From: Hymenobacter sp. YC55
GTDB lineage: Bacteria > Bacteroidota > Bacteroidia > Cytophagales > Hymenobacteraceae
DNA: 64,000 bases
NCBI RefSeq assembly: GCF_029433095.1
Contig: NZ_JARNTX010000004.1
Span: 248,001-312,000, forward strand
Direction: 5' to 3'
Part shown: positions 25,118 to 33,166 of the stretch, one piece after another
Numbering within the stretch: the first letter of the stretch is position 1
How the letters are laid out: the number at the start of each line of letters is the position of its first letter
The notes under the pieces: generated by a model
What the model saw: only the letters and a program-made list of their open reading frames with translations
What the model was told of the DNA's origin: nothing
Databases searched by the model: none
Program-made: the position numbers and the translations under genes

Positions 25118-25690
25118 ATGATGTTTCGTTTTTCCTCGTTCCAACAGCGCCTGTTGCTAGTTGCATTGCTCACATTAGGCACTGCTTTTCCATCGTTCGC
25201 CCAAAAATATCGTACGGCCGCTGGCTTGCGGTTTAGCTCCGGCCTCTATGGTCTCACGGTGCAGCAAAAGATTTTGCCCAAAACCACCCTCGAAGGACTG
25301 TTGCTAGCGGGCACCCGTGAAGTAACGGGCACAGTGCTAGCCGAGCAGCACTTTGGCTTGCTCGGCCCGAGTCTCAACTACTATTTTGGGGCTGGTGGGC
25401 ACGTCGGCAACAACAAGGATACGGGAGCCTTTGGCGGTATTGATGGCATTGCCGGATTGGAATATAAGATTGCGCTAACCCGTTTTGTTGTTTCCGCCGA
25501 CTTCAAACCAACTATTGAGTTTGGCTCCGACGATTGGGCGCGTTTTGCTACCGGCATATCCGTGCGGTATATCCTCATCAAAGAGAAAAAGACGGGGATT
25601 TTCAACGGATTGTTTGACGGAGACAACGGCAAGAAAAAAGAGAAGCGGAAAACAGGGTCAGGCAAGGGCCGAGGCCTCTTTGACTGGTAG
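25118..25690 (+). CDS. Exported beta-strand protein, probably outer membrane associated
   Basis: This 190-residue protein begins at one of two adjacent ATGs (25118 or 25121), followed by a signal peptide (LLLVALLTLGTAFPSFAQ). The mature part starts KYRTAAGLRFSSGLYGLTVQQK and alternates short strands such as LLLAGTREVTGTVLAEQHF, LLGPSLNYYFGAGGHVG, GIDGIAGLEYKI and RFATGISVRYILIKE, like small barrel proteins of Bacteroidota. The C-terminal 30 residues are very basic (KKKEKRKTGSGKGR), which is unusual for a barrel and may be a disordered tail. It is divergent from the FabH-like gene. The function is unknown. The following 293 bases to 25984 are AT-rich and hold no other gene. Confidence 0.7.
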   Translation: MMFRFSSFQQRLLLVALLTLGTAFPSFAQKYRTAAGLRFSSGLYGLTVQQKILPKTTLEGLLLAGTREVTGTVLAEQHFGLLGPSLNYYFGAGGHVGNNKDTGAFGGIDGIAGLEYKIALTRFVVSADFKPTIEFGSDDWARFATGISVRYILIKEKKTGIFNGLFDGDNGKKKEKRKTGSGKGRGLFDW

Positions 25691-25983
25691 CTTTCGAGAT
25701 ATTTATAAAAAAATTATTTTGTATTTTACTAACACAGCAAGTCTGTAAAGAGACTTCGTTTGCTGTATAAATCCATTGTAAAATTTCAACACGTCATTAA
25801 TTTATAAAGAGTTGTATATAGTGCTTAGGCATTGGGCTCGATAGTTGTTTTATAACTATTGGGCCTTCTGGTTTTATCTGCATATTGATTTATTATAAAT
25901 AAGGTAAATATTGTGCAACAAAATGTCGGTTTCTCCAGTTTCTGGGCCTTGTCTGAAGTACCACACCCTTTGTTCACCCATTT

Positions 25984-27753
25984 ATGTCAACACTTTTTAC
26001 TTCTTATCTAAAACGTTCCAAAATATTATTGCTGTTTATTGGACTGCTAGGAGTATGGCCGAATCTAAAAGCTTTGGCTCAACCAACAGCCTGCACCGGC
26101 AATGATCCGGGCGGTAACCCCGCTACCAATGGGTTGTATGCGCAGTATTACCGGGGGTATTTTGCCAACGACCAGACTTACTTTGTAGGTAAGACAGCGG
26201 GCATTACCCGCATTGATGCGAACGTGCTCTTCGGTGACACGTCGCCTTTCGGCAACCTGGTACCAACAGCCGATGGCACCGCTGCCAACCCCGACAATTT
26301 TAGCTTGCGCCAACGGGGTAGCTTGCGCGTTGCCACCACCGGCGTTTACACCTTCTACCTGACTGCTGACGACGCTGCTTATTTGTGGCTCGACAACGCA
26401 GCGCTCAGCAACAATCCGGCCCCTGGCCAAGCCACTATCGACAACGGCGGCGACCACTCGGAGCGTACTATACAAGCATCGGTTTACCTTACGGCTGGTT
26501 TGCACAACGTGCTGATTCACTACGGCGACTTTATCAACGAGAATTCGCTGATACTGGAGTATGAAAGCGCCGCGGCGGGAATAGTTCGGCAGGTAGTACC
26601 CTCAACGGAATTCTGTACCTCCATTCAGCCAGCTATTGTTCAGCCCTCGGCCCTGACTTACGCGCCAGCTTTCCAAACGGTACTGGTCGGTAACAACGCT
26701 ACTTCCGCGGTTCCAACGGTTACGAGTGCCAGCACGCCGCAATTTGTTCTGGCCAACACCAGCAGCTTGCCAGCCGGCATTACCATCAATGCGGCTACCG
26801 GGCAACTTAGCTCGGATGCTACGGTGCCAGTGGGCGTTTATCGCGTCGAGGTGGCGGTAGTCAACACGCAAGGAGCAGCCACGTTCCGCGATGCCTACAT
26901 GTTTACGGTAGCTGCCGCGGCCCCAATGAACTGCACGGGCACTCGTCCGGATGGTGGCCCAGCTACTAGCGGCCTCTTTGCCGAGTATTACGCCGGATAC
27001 TTCAACGACAGTCCTGCCTTCTTTACCGCCAATGCGCCGAAGCTGGTCCGGATAGATACGCAACTGAACTTCAGTGATGATGACCGTTGGGGCAACCTGG
27101 CGTTGACGTCCAACGGTTCATTCGACAACCCCGACATGTACAGCGCCCGGTACCGTGGCCGCATTCTTATCCCGACGGCTGGTACCTACACTTTCTATCT
27201 GACGGCCGATGACGGGGCCCGCCTCTGGCTCGATACCCCGGCCGTGCAATCCAGTCCCGTCAATGCAGATGCGCTGATCGACAACGGCGGCCAGCACAGT
27301 GCCCTCACAACGTCGGCTACAGTTACGCTGACGGCTGGCTACCACGATATTCAGGTACACTACGGCGAAGGAATTGGCAGCAACGTTCTGGTTTTGGAAT
27401 ACGCCAGCACTACCGCCAACATTGCTCGGCAAGTGGTTCCGGCTTCGGCCTTCTGCTCGGCGGTTAGCCCTATACCGCAATCAGTAAAGCCCGGCCAGAA
27501 AAATGTGCATTCGCTGTCGGCTGCTCCCAACCCAAACAACGGCACTTTCAAAGTGCACATCACGCAAAGCCAGCCTGATTCCGGTCAGCTCCAGGTGGTG
27601 GACGTACTCGGCCGGGTATTGTTTGAAAAGGCAGTGCCAGGCAGCTTAGAGCAGGATGTGCCCGTAGCTATGGAGTATTTGCCCGTGGGCATGTACATGC
27701 TGCGCCTGATAACCGCCAATGGTACTGGCACGCAAAAGATGGTTGTCGAGTAA
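25984..27753 (+). CDS. Two-PA14-domain secreted protein with T9SS sorting domain
   Basis: This 589-residue exported protein contains two PA14-type domains (about residues 45-200 and 322-480) that are clear copies of each other. Both carry GLxAxYYxGYF, GVYTFYLTADDAAYLWLD or its equivalent, IDNGGxHS and VLxLEYxS-type motifs. Between them lies an Ig-like putative-Ig segment (SSLPAGITINAATGQLSSDA). The last 75 residues (AAPNPNNGTFKVHITQS through YLPVGMYMLRLITANGTG) form a type A sorting domain for type IX secretion. PA14 domains usually bind glycans, so a surface carbohydrate-binding or adhesin role is plausible, but no enzyme domain is present. An AT-rich region of about 290 bases precedes it, and a long perfect hairpin follows. 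Confidence 0.87.
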   Translation: MSTLFTSYLKRSKILLLFIGLLGVWPNLKALAQPTACTGNDPGGNPATNGLYAQYYRGYFANDQTYFVGKTAGITRIDANVLFGDTSPFGNLVPTADGTAANPDNFSLRQRGSLRVATTGVYTFYLTADDAAYLWLDNAALSNNPAPGQATIDNGGDHSERTIQASVYLTAGLHNVLIHYGDFINENSLILEYESAAAGIVRQVVPSTEFCTSIQPAIVQPSALTYAPAFQTVLVGNNATSAVPTVTSASTPQFVLANTSSLPAGITINAATGQLSSDATVPVGVYRVEVAVVNTQGAATFRDAYMFTVAAAAPMNCTGTRPDGGPATSGLFAEYYAGYFNDSPAFFTANAPKLVRIDTQLNFSDDDRWGNLALTSNGSFDNPDMYSARYRGRILIPTAGTYTFYLTADDGARLWLDTPAVQSSPVNADALIDNGGQHSALTTSATVTLTAGYHDIQVHYGEGIGSNVLVLEYASTTANIARQVVPASAFCSAVSPIPQSVKPGQKNVHSLSAAPNPNNGTFKVHITQSQPDSGQLQVVDVLGRVLFEKAVPGSLEQDVPVAMEYLPVGMYMLRLITANGTGTQKMVVE

Positions 27754-27773
27754 GAAACTGGCTAGATTTTCCT

Positions 27774-27840
27774 AGCTAAAAAAGAGAGGAGGTTCTGGTA
27801 GCGCAAGTTGCGCCGCCAGAACCTCCTCTCTTTTTTAGCT
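27774..27840. terminator. Bidirectional terminator with 25-base perfect arms
   Basis: Arms at 27774-27798 and 27816-27840 are exact reverse complements, with a second small stem (GCGCAA/TTGCGC) in the loop. An A run in one arm and a T run in the other allow it to end both the PA14 gene and the convergent GIN-domain gene. Confidence 0.88.
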
Positions 27841-27853
27841 TTATTTCAACTGC

Positions 27854-28570
27854 TTATTGCTGGCGTACCCGGCCGCTACCGGCGGTGGAACTGCTAACTT
27901 TGGCGCCGCCGGTTACATACACGTTGCCAGAGCCGGCAATGCTGGCTTCCAGTGTTTCGGTGGCATTTACGCGGCAATTGCCGGAGCCACTGATGCGCAC
28001 ATTGCACCGCTCGGTGCGCAGCTTGGCGGCTTGCATACCACCCGAGCCACTGATTCTAACGGCTTGGCGCGGTACCGAGCCGCCGTTGATCATGATGTTG
28101 CCGGAGCCTGATATAGCGGTTTCCAGCTCGTCGGCCTGCACTTGGCCCAATTCCATGTGCCCGGAGCCACTCACGGTCAAGTTCAGGTCTTTGGCTTTGA
28201 CGCCTTCCTCCACCTTCATTTTGCCGGAGCCGCTCACCGTTAGGGCACTGATGGAAGGCACCGTTACGTACACCGTTACGGGGCCTTTGAAACGGTAGTT
28301 AGACCAGTTCATGCCGCTTTCTTGCTTGGTGCCAATGCGGAGCTTGTCGCCGCTGACGGTGGTTTCGAGATGGGTAAGATCCTCGGCTTCCGCATCTACT
28401 ACTACCTTCTGAGGGCTACCCTGCACGACTATCACCGTGGACGAACCAGCTAGCGTTACTTGATTGAAATTGGCTACCTGACGCGTTTCGCGGGCCGCCG
28501 TGGCCACAAAGCCCGACAGCAACAGCGCGCCGGCAAGAACAGGAGAGAGAAGAGTGCGTAATGTCTTCAT
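27854..28570 (-). CDS. Head GIN domain (DUF2807) protein
   Basis: This 238-residue exported protein starts with a signal peptide (LLSPVLAGALLLSGFVATAA). It then shows the DUF2807 pattern: VANFNQVTLAGSSTVIVVQG, VVVDAEAEDLTHLETTVSGDKLRI, and a series of VSGSG, ISGSG and IAGSG turns about every 20 residues (SALTVSGSGKM, LNLTVSGSGHM, ETAISGSGNI, VRISGSGGM, VRISGSGNC, ASIAGSGNV, SSTAGSGRV). This is a right-handed beta-solenoid signature. The family is widespread in Bacteroidota and has no proven role; it is probably at the cell surface or in the periplasm. Seven repeats are visible. Confidence 0.88.
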   Translation of the reverse strand: MKTLRTLLSPVLAGALLLSGFVATAARETRQVANFNQVTLAGSSTVIVVQGSPQKVVVDAEAEDLTHLETTVSGDKLRIGTKQESGMNWSNYRFKGPVTVYVTVPSISALTVSGSGKMKVEEGVKAKDLNLTVSGSGHMELGQVQADELETAISGSGNIMINGGSVPRQAVRISGSGGMQAAKLRTERCNVRISGSGNCRVNATETLEASIAGSGNVYVTGGAKVSSSTAGSGRVRQQ

Positions 28571-28885
28571 GGCAAATAGTTGTTAGAAGTGAGGTATATA
28601 AAGGTAAAGATGGAGGCTTGTCCGAAACCGTTGCCTGGCTACGGAAAGCATTGAGAATAAATCTGAAGCCACAACCGATACTACTCCACTGAGGTTACTG
28701 AGTGACCTCGTGCAGCCCACAGCGGGTGCTGCCTTCGTGCTGCCAATAACTGCGCCTCCGAGTGGTTGTAGTCTCTGCCAACTTTTATGCTTCGTTGCCT
28801 GCTGCATGTGCGGTGGGCATTGTTTTTTGTGCAGCTTTAGGTATCCAACAGCGGCCGAACTCCGGCTGCTTTTTCCGCCCTAGCC
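28571..28885. other. Intergenic region between divergent genes
   Basis: No gene is supported in these 315 bases. A weak hairpin (AGCGGCCG at 28850 and CGGCTGCT at 28863, one G-T pair) followed by five Ts lies 15 bases before the NTF2-like start; it could be a terminator remnant or an attenuator. TACCTTTA on the minus strand (28599-28606) is one base from a -7 box for the GIN gene. Confidence 0.4.
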
Positions 28886-29368
28886 ATGCACGCACACGAC
28901 CAGCTTCTGCACCGCTTCTATCAAGCTTTTCAGCGCCGTGACCATGCCGGCATGGCTGCCTGCTACCATCCCGAAGCCACCTTTGAAGACGCTGTTTTCA
29001 AGTTGCAGGGCCCCGCTATAGGCAAGATGTGGCGTATGCTCTGCGAGCGGGGCAAGGACTTGCGCATCGCCTACAACGACATTCAGGCCAGCGAGCAGCA
29101 GGGCAGCGCCACTTGGGATGCGCACTACACGTTTTCTCAAACTGGCCGCTTTGTGCACAACCACGTTGTAGCCAGCTTCACCTTTCAAGACGGGCTTATT
29201 CGCACGCATCACGACAGGTTTGGGTTCTGGCGCTGGTCGCGGCAGGCGCTGGGGCCCGTGGGGTGGCTGCTCGGCTGGTCAGGCTGGCTGCAGAACAAAG
29301 TGCGCAAATCCGCAGCTGATAGCCTGGCAAAATACAGGGCTACGGCTGATCGAACGGCGGATAGCTGA
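28886..29368 (+). CDS. NTF2-like (SnoaL-fold) protein
   Basis: This 160-residue cytoplasmic protein has the cone-shaped NTF2-like fold pattern: an N-terminal helix (LLHRFYQAFQRRDHAGMAACYHPEATFEDAVF), a middle part with DAHYTF and FVHNHVVASFTFQDGLIRTHHDRFGFWRWSRQAL, then a C-terminal amphipathic tail. SnoaL-like enzymes and binding proteins share this layout. The segment FYQAFQRRDHAGMAACYHPEATF is the classic family start. No catalytic residue can be assigned with confidence. It is a single gene starting at the ATG at 28886, convergent with the PAP2 gene. Confidence 0.83.
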   Translation: MHAHDQLLHRFYQAFQRRDHAGMAACYHPEATFEDAVFKLQGPAIGKMWRMLCERGKDLRIAYNDIQASEQQGSATWDAHYTFSQTGRFVHNHVVASFTFQDGLIRTHHDRFGFWRWSRQALGPVGWLLGWSGWLQNKVRKSAADSLAKYRATADRTADS

Positions 29369-29385
29369 CAACAAGTAGCCTAAGC

Positions 29386-30726
29386 TTAGCGCTTGGCCAA
29401 CTTCGCTGGCGCATCCGCCCCGTCTTGGCGGGCCCGCTTTACTACTTCAAGGCCAATTTTTTCGCCCATATCCAGCCCCACCGTGTTGTCGATGCGGAAG
29501 TGAATGCCGGCTTCAAAGCGCGATTCGGCGGCTTCCTTGGCTTTTTGCTGAAACAGCTTCCGGTCTTCGGGAAACACATAACTCAGTACCGTTGCGCGAG
29601 CGTTGGAAATAGTGGCGTGGCCGGAGGGGTAGCTCGGATGGGGCGGCGTGCCAGGCAGCGTAATTGCAAAAGTGGAGTCATACTGGTAAGGCCGGATGCA
29701 CCAGTAGGTGTACTTGGCGTCCCAGCAGGCAATGCTGGCGTCGTAGGTGGCGATGCTGGTTAGGGCGTACACCCGAGCTGCCCGGGGCGTATTGAGGTAC
29801 AGGTTGTTTTCGAACAGCTTTCGGTCGATTTCCTCGCCCCAATACGTATTGGCTGCCCAGTAGAAAGTGCGAAAAATAGCTTCGGGTGTGCGTTTGAAAG
29901 CCTTCAATTCTTTCATGCCCGCCGCTGGGTCAGGCGGTGGGCCCGGCCGAAACTGGCGGCCCGAGGTTAAGATAAATGGTCGCCGGTTGCCCCAAGTAGC
30001 GCCCATGGGTACTCGTTTGTCGTGCCAAAGGCCAGCTTGCGTAGGCATAGTGCCTTTCCAAACGGCGTCGCAACTGTCCGTTGTGGCATAGGCAATGACA
30101 GCGGCGGCCACACGCCGTCCAAGCACCATGCCCGCCTCTACGTCGCTAGGGTACGCTACGCCCGCCAATAGCCGTGAGCGGCCAGCATCCTCGGCCAGCT
30201 GCCGGAGCGAATCAGCTTTGGCGGGAAACAAATAAGCCAGCACTTCGGCCGCCGCATTAGCTGCCACCGCATGTTCCGAGGGGTACGAGGGACTGTCGGG
30301 GGTGGGCAAATAAGCGGCTATGTCGGCATGCTTGGTGGCCGGGCGTGGCCGGCGGTAGGCGTACTTGGTGTTCCAAGCCGCTACGGTAGCATCGTATATA
30401 GCAACGTTGACGAGCAGCTTGGTACGGATTTGTGTTCCCAAGTCGGGCGTTAGGTTGTCGACGATTGCTTGCCACCGGTAGCCCGGCGCGCCCGCACTCC
30501 AGTACCGAATCAGCTGGACGGCAGCTGAGTCCCGCTGCTGGGCCAAGGCCCGTAAGCTTTGGGCCTCGGCCCGGGTGGCTTTCGCCGACGGTGGCGGCGG
30601 CAGCCGATACGCTGTTCCCGACGGAATTATCCACGTTTTCCAGTCGCCCGCGCCGGATTCCTGCTGAGCAATGCCCTGCGTAGCTGTCAGCCAGCAGAGC
30701 ACAAAAACGAATAGCTTGGCCTTCAT
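29386..30726 (-). CDS. PAP2/vanadium-haloperoxidase-like protein with two PAP2-type halves
   Basis: This 446-residue exported protein (ATG at 30726, signal peptide to about residue 21) contains two related PAP2 halves. The second has a full acid phosphatase/haloperoxidase pattern: KYTYWCIRP (338-346), PSYPSGH (364-370) and SRFEAGIHFRID with Arg403 and His409. The first has KYAYRRPRP (121-129), PSYPSEH (146-152) and SRLLAGVAYPSD, in which Ala replaces the active-site His and Glu replaces the Gly of SGH. The first half therefore looks inactive or structural. PAP2 enzymes remove phosphate groups, and the same fold binds vanadate in haloperoxidases; which applies here is unclear. The 24-residue upstream extension is unlikely to be translated. 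Confidence 0.85.
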   Translation of the reverse strand: MKAKLFVFVLCWLTATQGIAQQESGAGDWKTWIIPSGTAYRLPPPPSAKATRAEAQSLRALAQQRDSAAVQLIRYWSAGAPGYRWQAIVDNLTPDLGTQIRTKLLVNVAIYDATVAAWNTKYAYRRPRPATKHADIAAYLPTPDSPSYPSEHAVAANAAAEVLAYLFPAKADSLRQLAEDAGRSRLLAGVAYPSDVEAGMVLGRRVAAAVIAYATTDSCDAVWKGTMPTQAGLWHDKRVPMGATWGNRRPFILTSGRQFRPGPPPDPAAGMKELKAFKRTPEAIFRTFYWAANTYWGEEIDRKLFENNLYLNTPRAARVYALTSIATYDASIACWDAKYTYWCIRPYQYDSTFAITLPGTPPHPSYPSGHATISNARATVLSYVFPEDRKLFQQKAKEAAESRFEAGIHFRIDNTVGLDMGEKIGLEVVKRARQDGADAPAKLAKR

Positions 30727-30825
30727 GCGTCTCAGATGTTTGCTGTACCTGAAGGTAGCATGAGGCTGTAACTTGTTATCCCTGAAGTACATCACATAAA
30801 TATGTGATGGGGCAGGGGCAAGGCC

Positions 30826-32592
30826 TTAATAATGCGTATGGTTGACGACGGTGCTTTTCAGATAGTCTCGGTTTTTCTTGGCGTCTTGGTTGCTGTGTTG
30901 GGCTTGGCGGCTGCCGTACACTTGCAGGCGCCCCCGGCTAAGGGTTACGACTTCTTCGGCGCCTTGACCCATAAAGTCAAACATGTGAAACACCGGGTCC
31001 GGAAAATACAGCTCGCCGGTACCAAGGTCGTTGATTCGGAATTTGTGCCAGAACAACTGCGTAGATCCGTCGCCGCGCCAGTTGCCGCGCACGAAATCGG
31101 GGTTGCCGTTGATGGGGTTGCCGGGCCACTTCTTGAGCAGGCTGCCTTGGTTGTCGAACCAGTAAAGCTGGCTGGACAGGTAAGGCTCGCCAATAGTCCG
31201 GTTGCCATAGGTGCGCCCGCCAATAACCACCTGCGGGCCGGGCACGTTTTTCAGAAAGTTGCCTACGGCCACCTGCTGGCTGTGCTCGGCCGTGTTCTGC
31301 CAAATAATCTTGCCCGTCATGGCTTCGTACACAAACACGCCCGTTTCGCTGTTGGCCGTCACGATGTCGAGTTTACCGTCGTTGTTTACGTCGCCGAATT
31401 TGTAGCTGTCGGCGTGGTCGTGGTTGTCGGGCAATAGGTCGAACCGGTCCCATATCTTCTGGCCCTTGCTGTCGAGCAGCAGGGTGCCGACCAACACCTC
31501 GTCGAGGCCATCGGCATTCAAATCAACGGGGTAGACGTAGTGGCCGAGGTTGTCTTTTTTGCGGGTTTCGGTGTGTTTCCAGAGCTGTTTGAGGTCGGGC
31601 GTGTACGCGCAGATGGTAATGGTGCCGCCCGTGTCGGTGAACACCACCACGTCGTTGGGACCGTCCTGGTGCAGCTTGCCAATGGCCAGCCGGAAGTTGT
31701 TGTAGACGTGGGGCAGGGGCTGCGTGGGCCACAGGGTTTTGCGCTTAATCTTGCCGGTGCGGCCATCGGCTATTACCAAATACTCCTGGCCCTCTAGCTG
31801 GCGCCAGTGCACCACTTCGGCCTTGCCATCCCGGTCGAAGTCCCATACGAGGCCGGGTGCTTCAAACTCCGAGCGCTCTTTGGTGTACTCGGTAGGTGCT
31901 TGGTAGTTCCACAATTCGCGGCCGTCGTTGTCGAAAACATGCGCTGAAAAGTTGGGCTCCAGCACCATAAAATCGGTTTTGCCGTCGCCGGTTACGTCCC
32001 CGAATTTCACGGCGTTGGAAGGCGGGATGCTGTAGTCTTTTAGCAGCTTCACTTCCTCCGGCAACTGATAGGGGCGCACGTCGTCTTCGCGCAGATTGGG
32101 GGTTTTGCTGAGTACCAGCAAGTCGAAGGCGGGACCGCTGTCGATGCGGGTTATCTTGATGTTGACGGTACCCGGCTGCAAGTCAAACGAGCCGCCCGCT
32201 TGCCAGCTTAGCGGCGCTTGCCCGAACGTAGCGGCCGTCACCTTGTCGTTTACGGCCACCTTAAAGCCCGTGCCTTTCTGGCCCTGACCGCGCACATACA
32301 AATAGTACGTGCCCGGTTCCGTTACCGTCACTTTGGTCATGAGGTTGGTTTCCGACTTCAGTACCAGCGCCGTGTTGTTGAACAGCCAAGGCACTTTCAG
32401 CGCGTCAGCATCGGCAATGATGTTGCCCTTGGGTATCTCCTGCAAAAAATCCGACGCCGGAAGCAGAATTGTGGCCGGCAGGGGCGCCGGGCGCACGGCT
32501 TGGATAGTTTGGCCACTTGGTGCTTGCTGCGCCCAAGCATTACTGAAACTAAATAATAGGCTGGGCGCAAGTAGAAGGAAACTTCTTTTCAT
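30826..32592 (-). CDS. FG-GAP/VCBS-repeat protein, rhamnogalacturonan-lyase (PL11)-like
   Basis: This 588-residue exported protein has a signal peptide (LLLAPSLLFSFSNAWAQ), an N-terminal beta-sandwich part (TVTEPGTYYLYVRGQGQKGTGF) and a seven-bladed-propeller-like part. The propeller carries Asp-rich calcium loops: FGDVTGDGKTDFMVLEP, VWDFDRDGKAEVVHW, PVDLNADGLDEVLVG and FGDVNNDGKLDIVTANS. The sequence order resembles PL11 rhamnogalacturonan lyases, but I cannot confirm catalytic residues, so a non-enzymatic FG-GAP protein is also possible. I chose the ATG at 32592; the longer frame adds a Cys-rich stretch without function. It stands apart from any SusC/SusD pair in this window. Confidence 0.75.
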   Translation of the reverse strand: MKRSFLLLAPSLLFSFSNAWAQQAPSGQTIQAVRPAPLPATILLPASDFLQEIPKGNIIADADALKVPWLFNNTALVLKSETNLMTKVTVTEPGTYYLYVRGQGQKGTGFKVAVNDKVTAATFGQAPLSWQAGGSFDLQPGTVNIKITRIDSGPAFDLLVLSKTPNLREDDVRPYQLPEEVKLLKDYSIPPSNAVKFGDVTGDGKTDFMVLEPNFSAHVFDNDGRELWNYQAPTEYTKERSEFEAPGLVWDFDRDGKAEVVHWRQLEGQEYLVIADGRTGKIKRKTLWPTQPLPHVYNNFRLAIGKLHQDGPNDVVVFTDTGGTITICAYTPDLKQLWKHTETRKKDNLGHYVYPVDLNADGLDEVLVGTLLLDSKGQKIWDRFDLLPDNHDHADSYKFGDVNNDGKLDIVTANSETGVFVYEAMTGKIIWQNTAEHSQQVAVGNFLKNVPGPQVVIGGRTYGNRTIGEPYLSSQLYWFDNQGSLLKKWPGNPINGNPDFVRGNWRGDGSTQLFWHKFRINDLGTGELYFPDPVFHMFDFMGQGAEEVVTLSRGRLQVYGSRQAQHSNQDAKKNRDYLKSTVVNHTHY

Positions 32593-32711
32593 GGCAGGAG
32601 CAGAAACCAGGGGGTGGAACTCAAGTCTATTGCATTGCCGGCAGCATAGCGTCCTGTACTTCCCTGTCGGTATTCCGCCCTGTTTCTTCCTGTAAAAGGC
32701 GTAGTACACAA

Positions 32712-32744
32712 AAAAGCCGCTTCCCTACCAGAGAAGCGGCTTTT
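32712..32744 (-). terminator. Rho-independent terminator
   Basis: A 12-base stem (AAAAGCCGCTTC/GAAGCGGCTTTT) with flanking A and T runs lies 20 bases after the stop of the ACT-domain gene. It separates that transcript from the downstream FG-GAP gene. Confidence 0.85.
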
Positions 32745-32763
32745 CTAGCTAACACGAAGGGCG

Positions 32764-33162
32764 CTACCCGCGCAGTGTGCCCAGGAGCTGCATCACCTCC
32801 TCGGCGCGTTCGGCTGGCACAAACAGGTGGTCGTGGTAGTAGCCCGACACGAGGTTGACGCTGATGCCATGGGCGGCCAGCAGGCCGGTGATGCGCGCCA
32901 AAAATCCCACGGCTTCGAGGCTGGAATGCACGTTAAGCGTAATCCAGCGGCAAGGGTACACTGCCGTTAGCCCAGCCTGCGCCGCCTCGGTTGCCGACAC
33001 AATAAGCGTCACGCCTTCCACTTCCCGAAACGTGGCCACGGGCGTAACCAACAGCGGGCTGCCAAGCGGCACAGTGCAGAACACGTACACTTCGGGGTGC
33101 AGCACGGGCTCCATTGTGCGGAGTAATGCATCCAGATTGGTTTCGCCGGGTGTTAGCTGCAT
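32764..33162 (-). CDS. ACT-domain protein (tandem ACT, CASTOR-like)
   Basis: This 132-residue protein reads like two consecutive ACT-type modules. The first covers VYVFCTVPLGSPLLVTPVATFREVEGVTLIVSATEA. The second covers WITLNVHSSLEAVGFLARITGLLAAHGISVNLVSGYYHDHLFVPAERAEEVMQLL, in which GFLARITGLLAAHGISV is a clear ACT ligand-binding turn. ACT modules bind small ligands such as amino acids and regulate enzymes. The gene begins four bases after the M13 peptidase gene ends, so they are probably co-transcribed, although no functional link between them is known. Confidence 0.85.
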   Translation of the reverse strand: MQLTPGETNLDALLRTMEPVLHPEVYVFCTVPLGSPLLVTPVATFREVEGVTLIVSATEAAQAGLTAVYPCRWITLNVHSSLEAVGFLARITGLLAAHGISVNLVSGYYHDHLFVPAERAEEVMQLLGTLRG

Positions 33163-33166
33163 GCGG

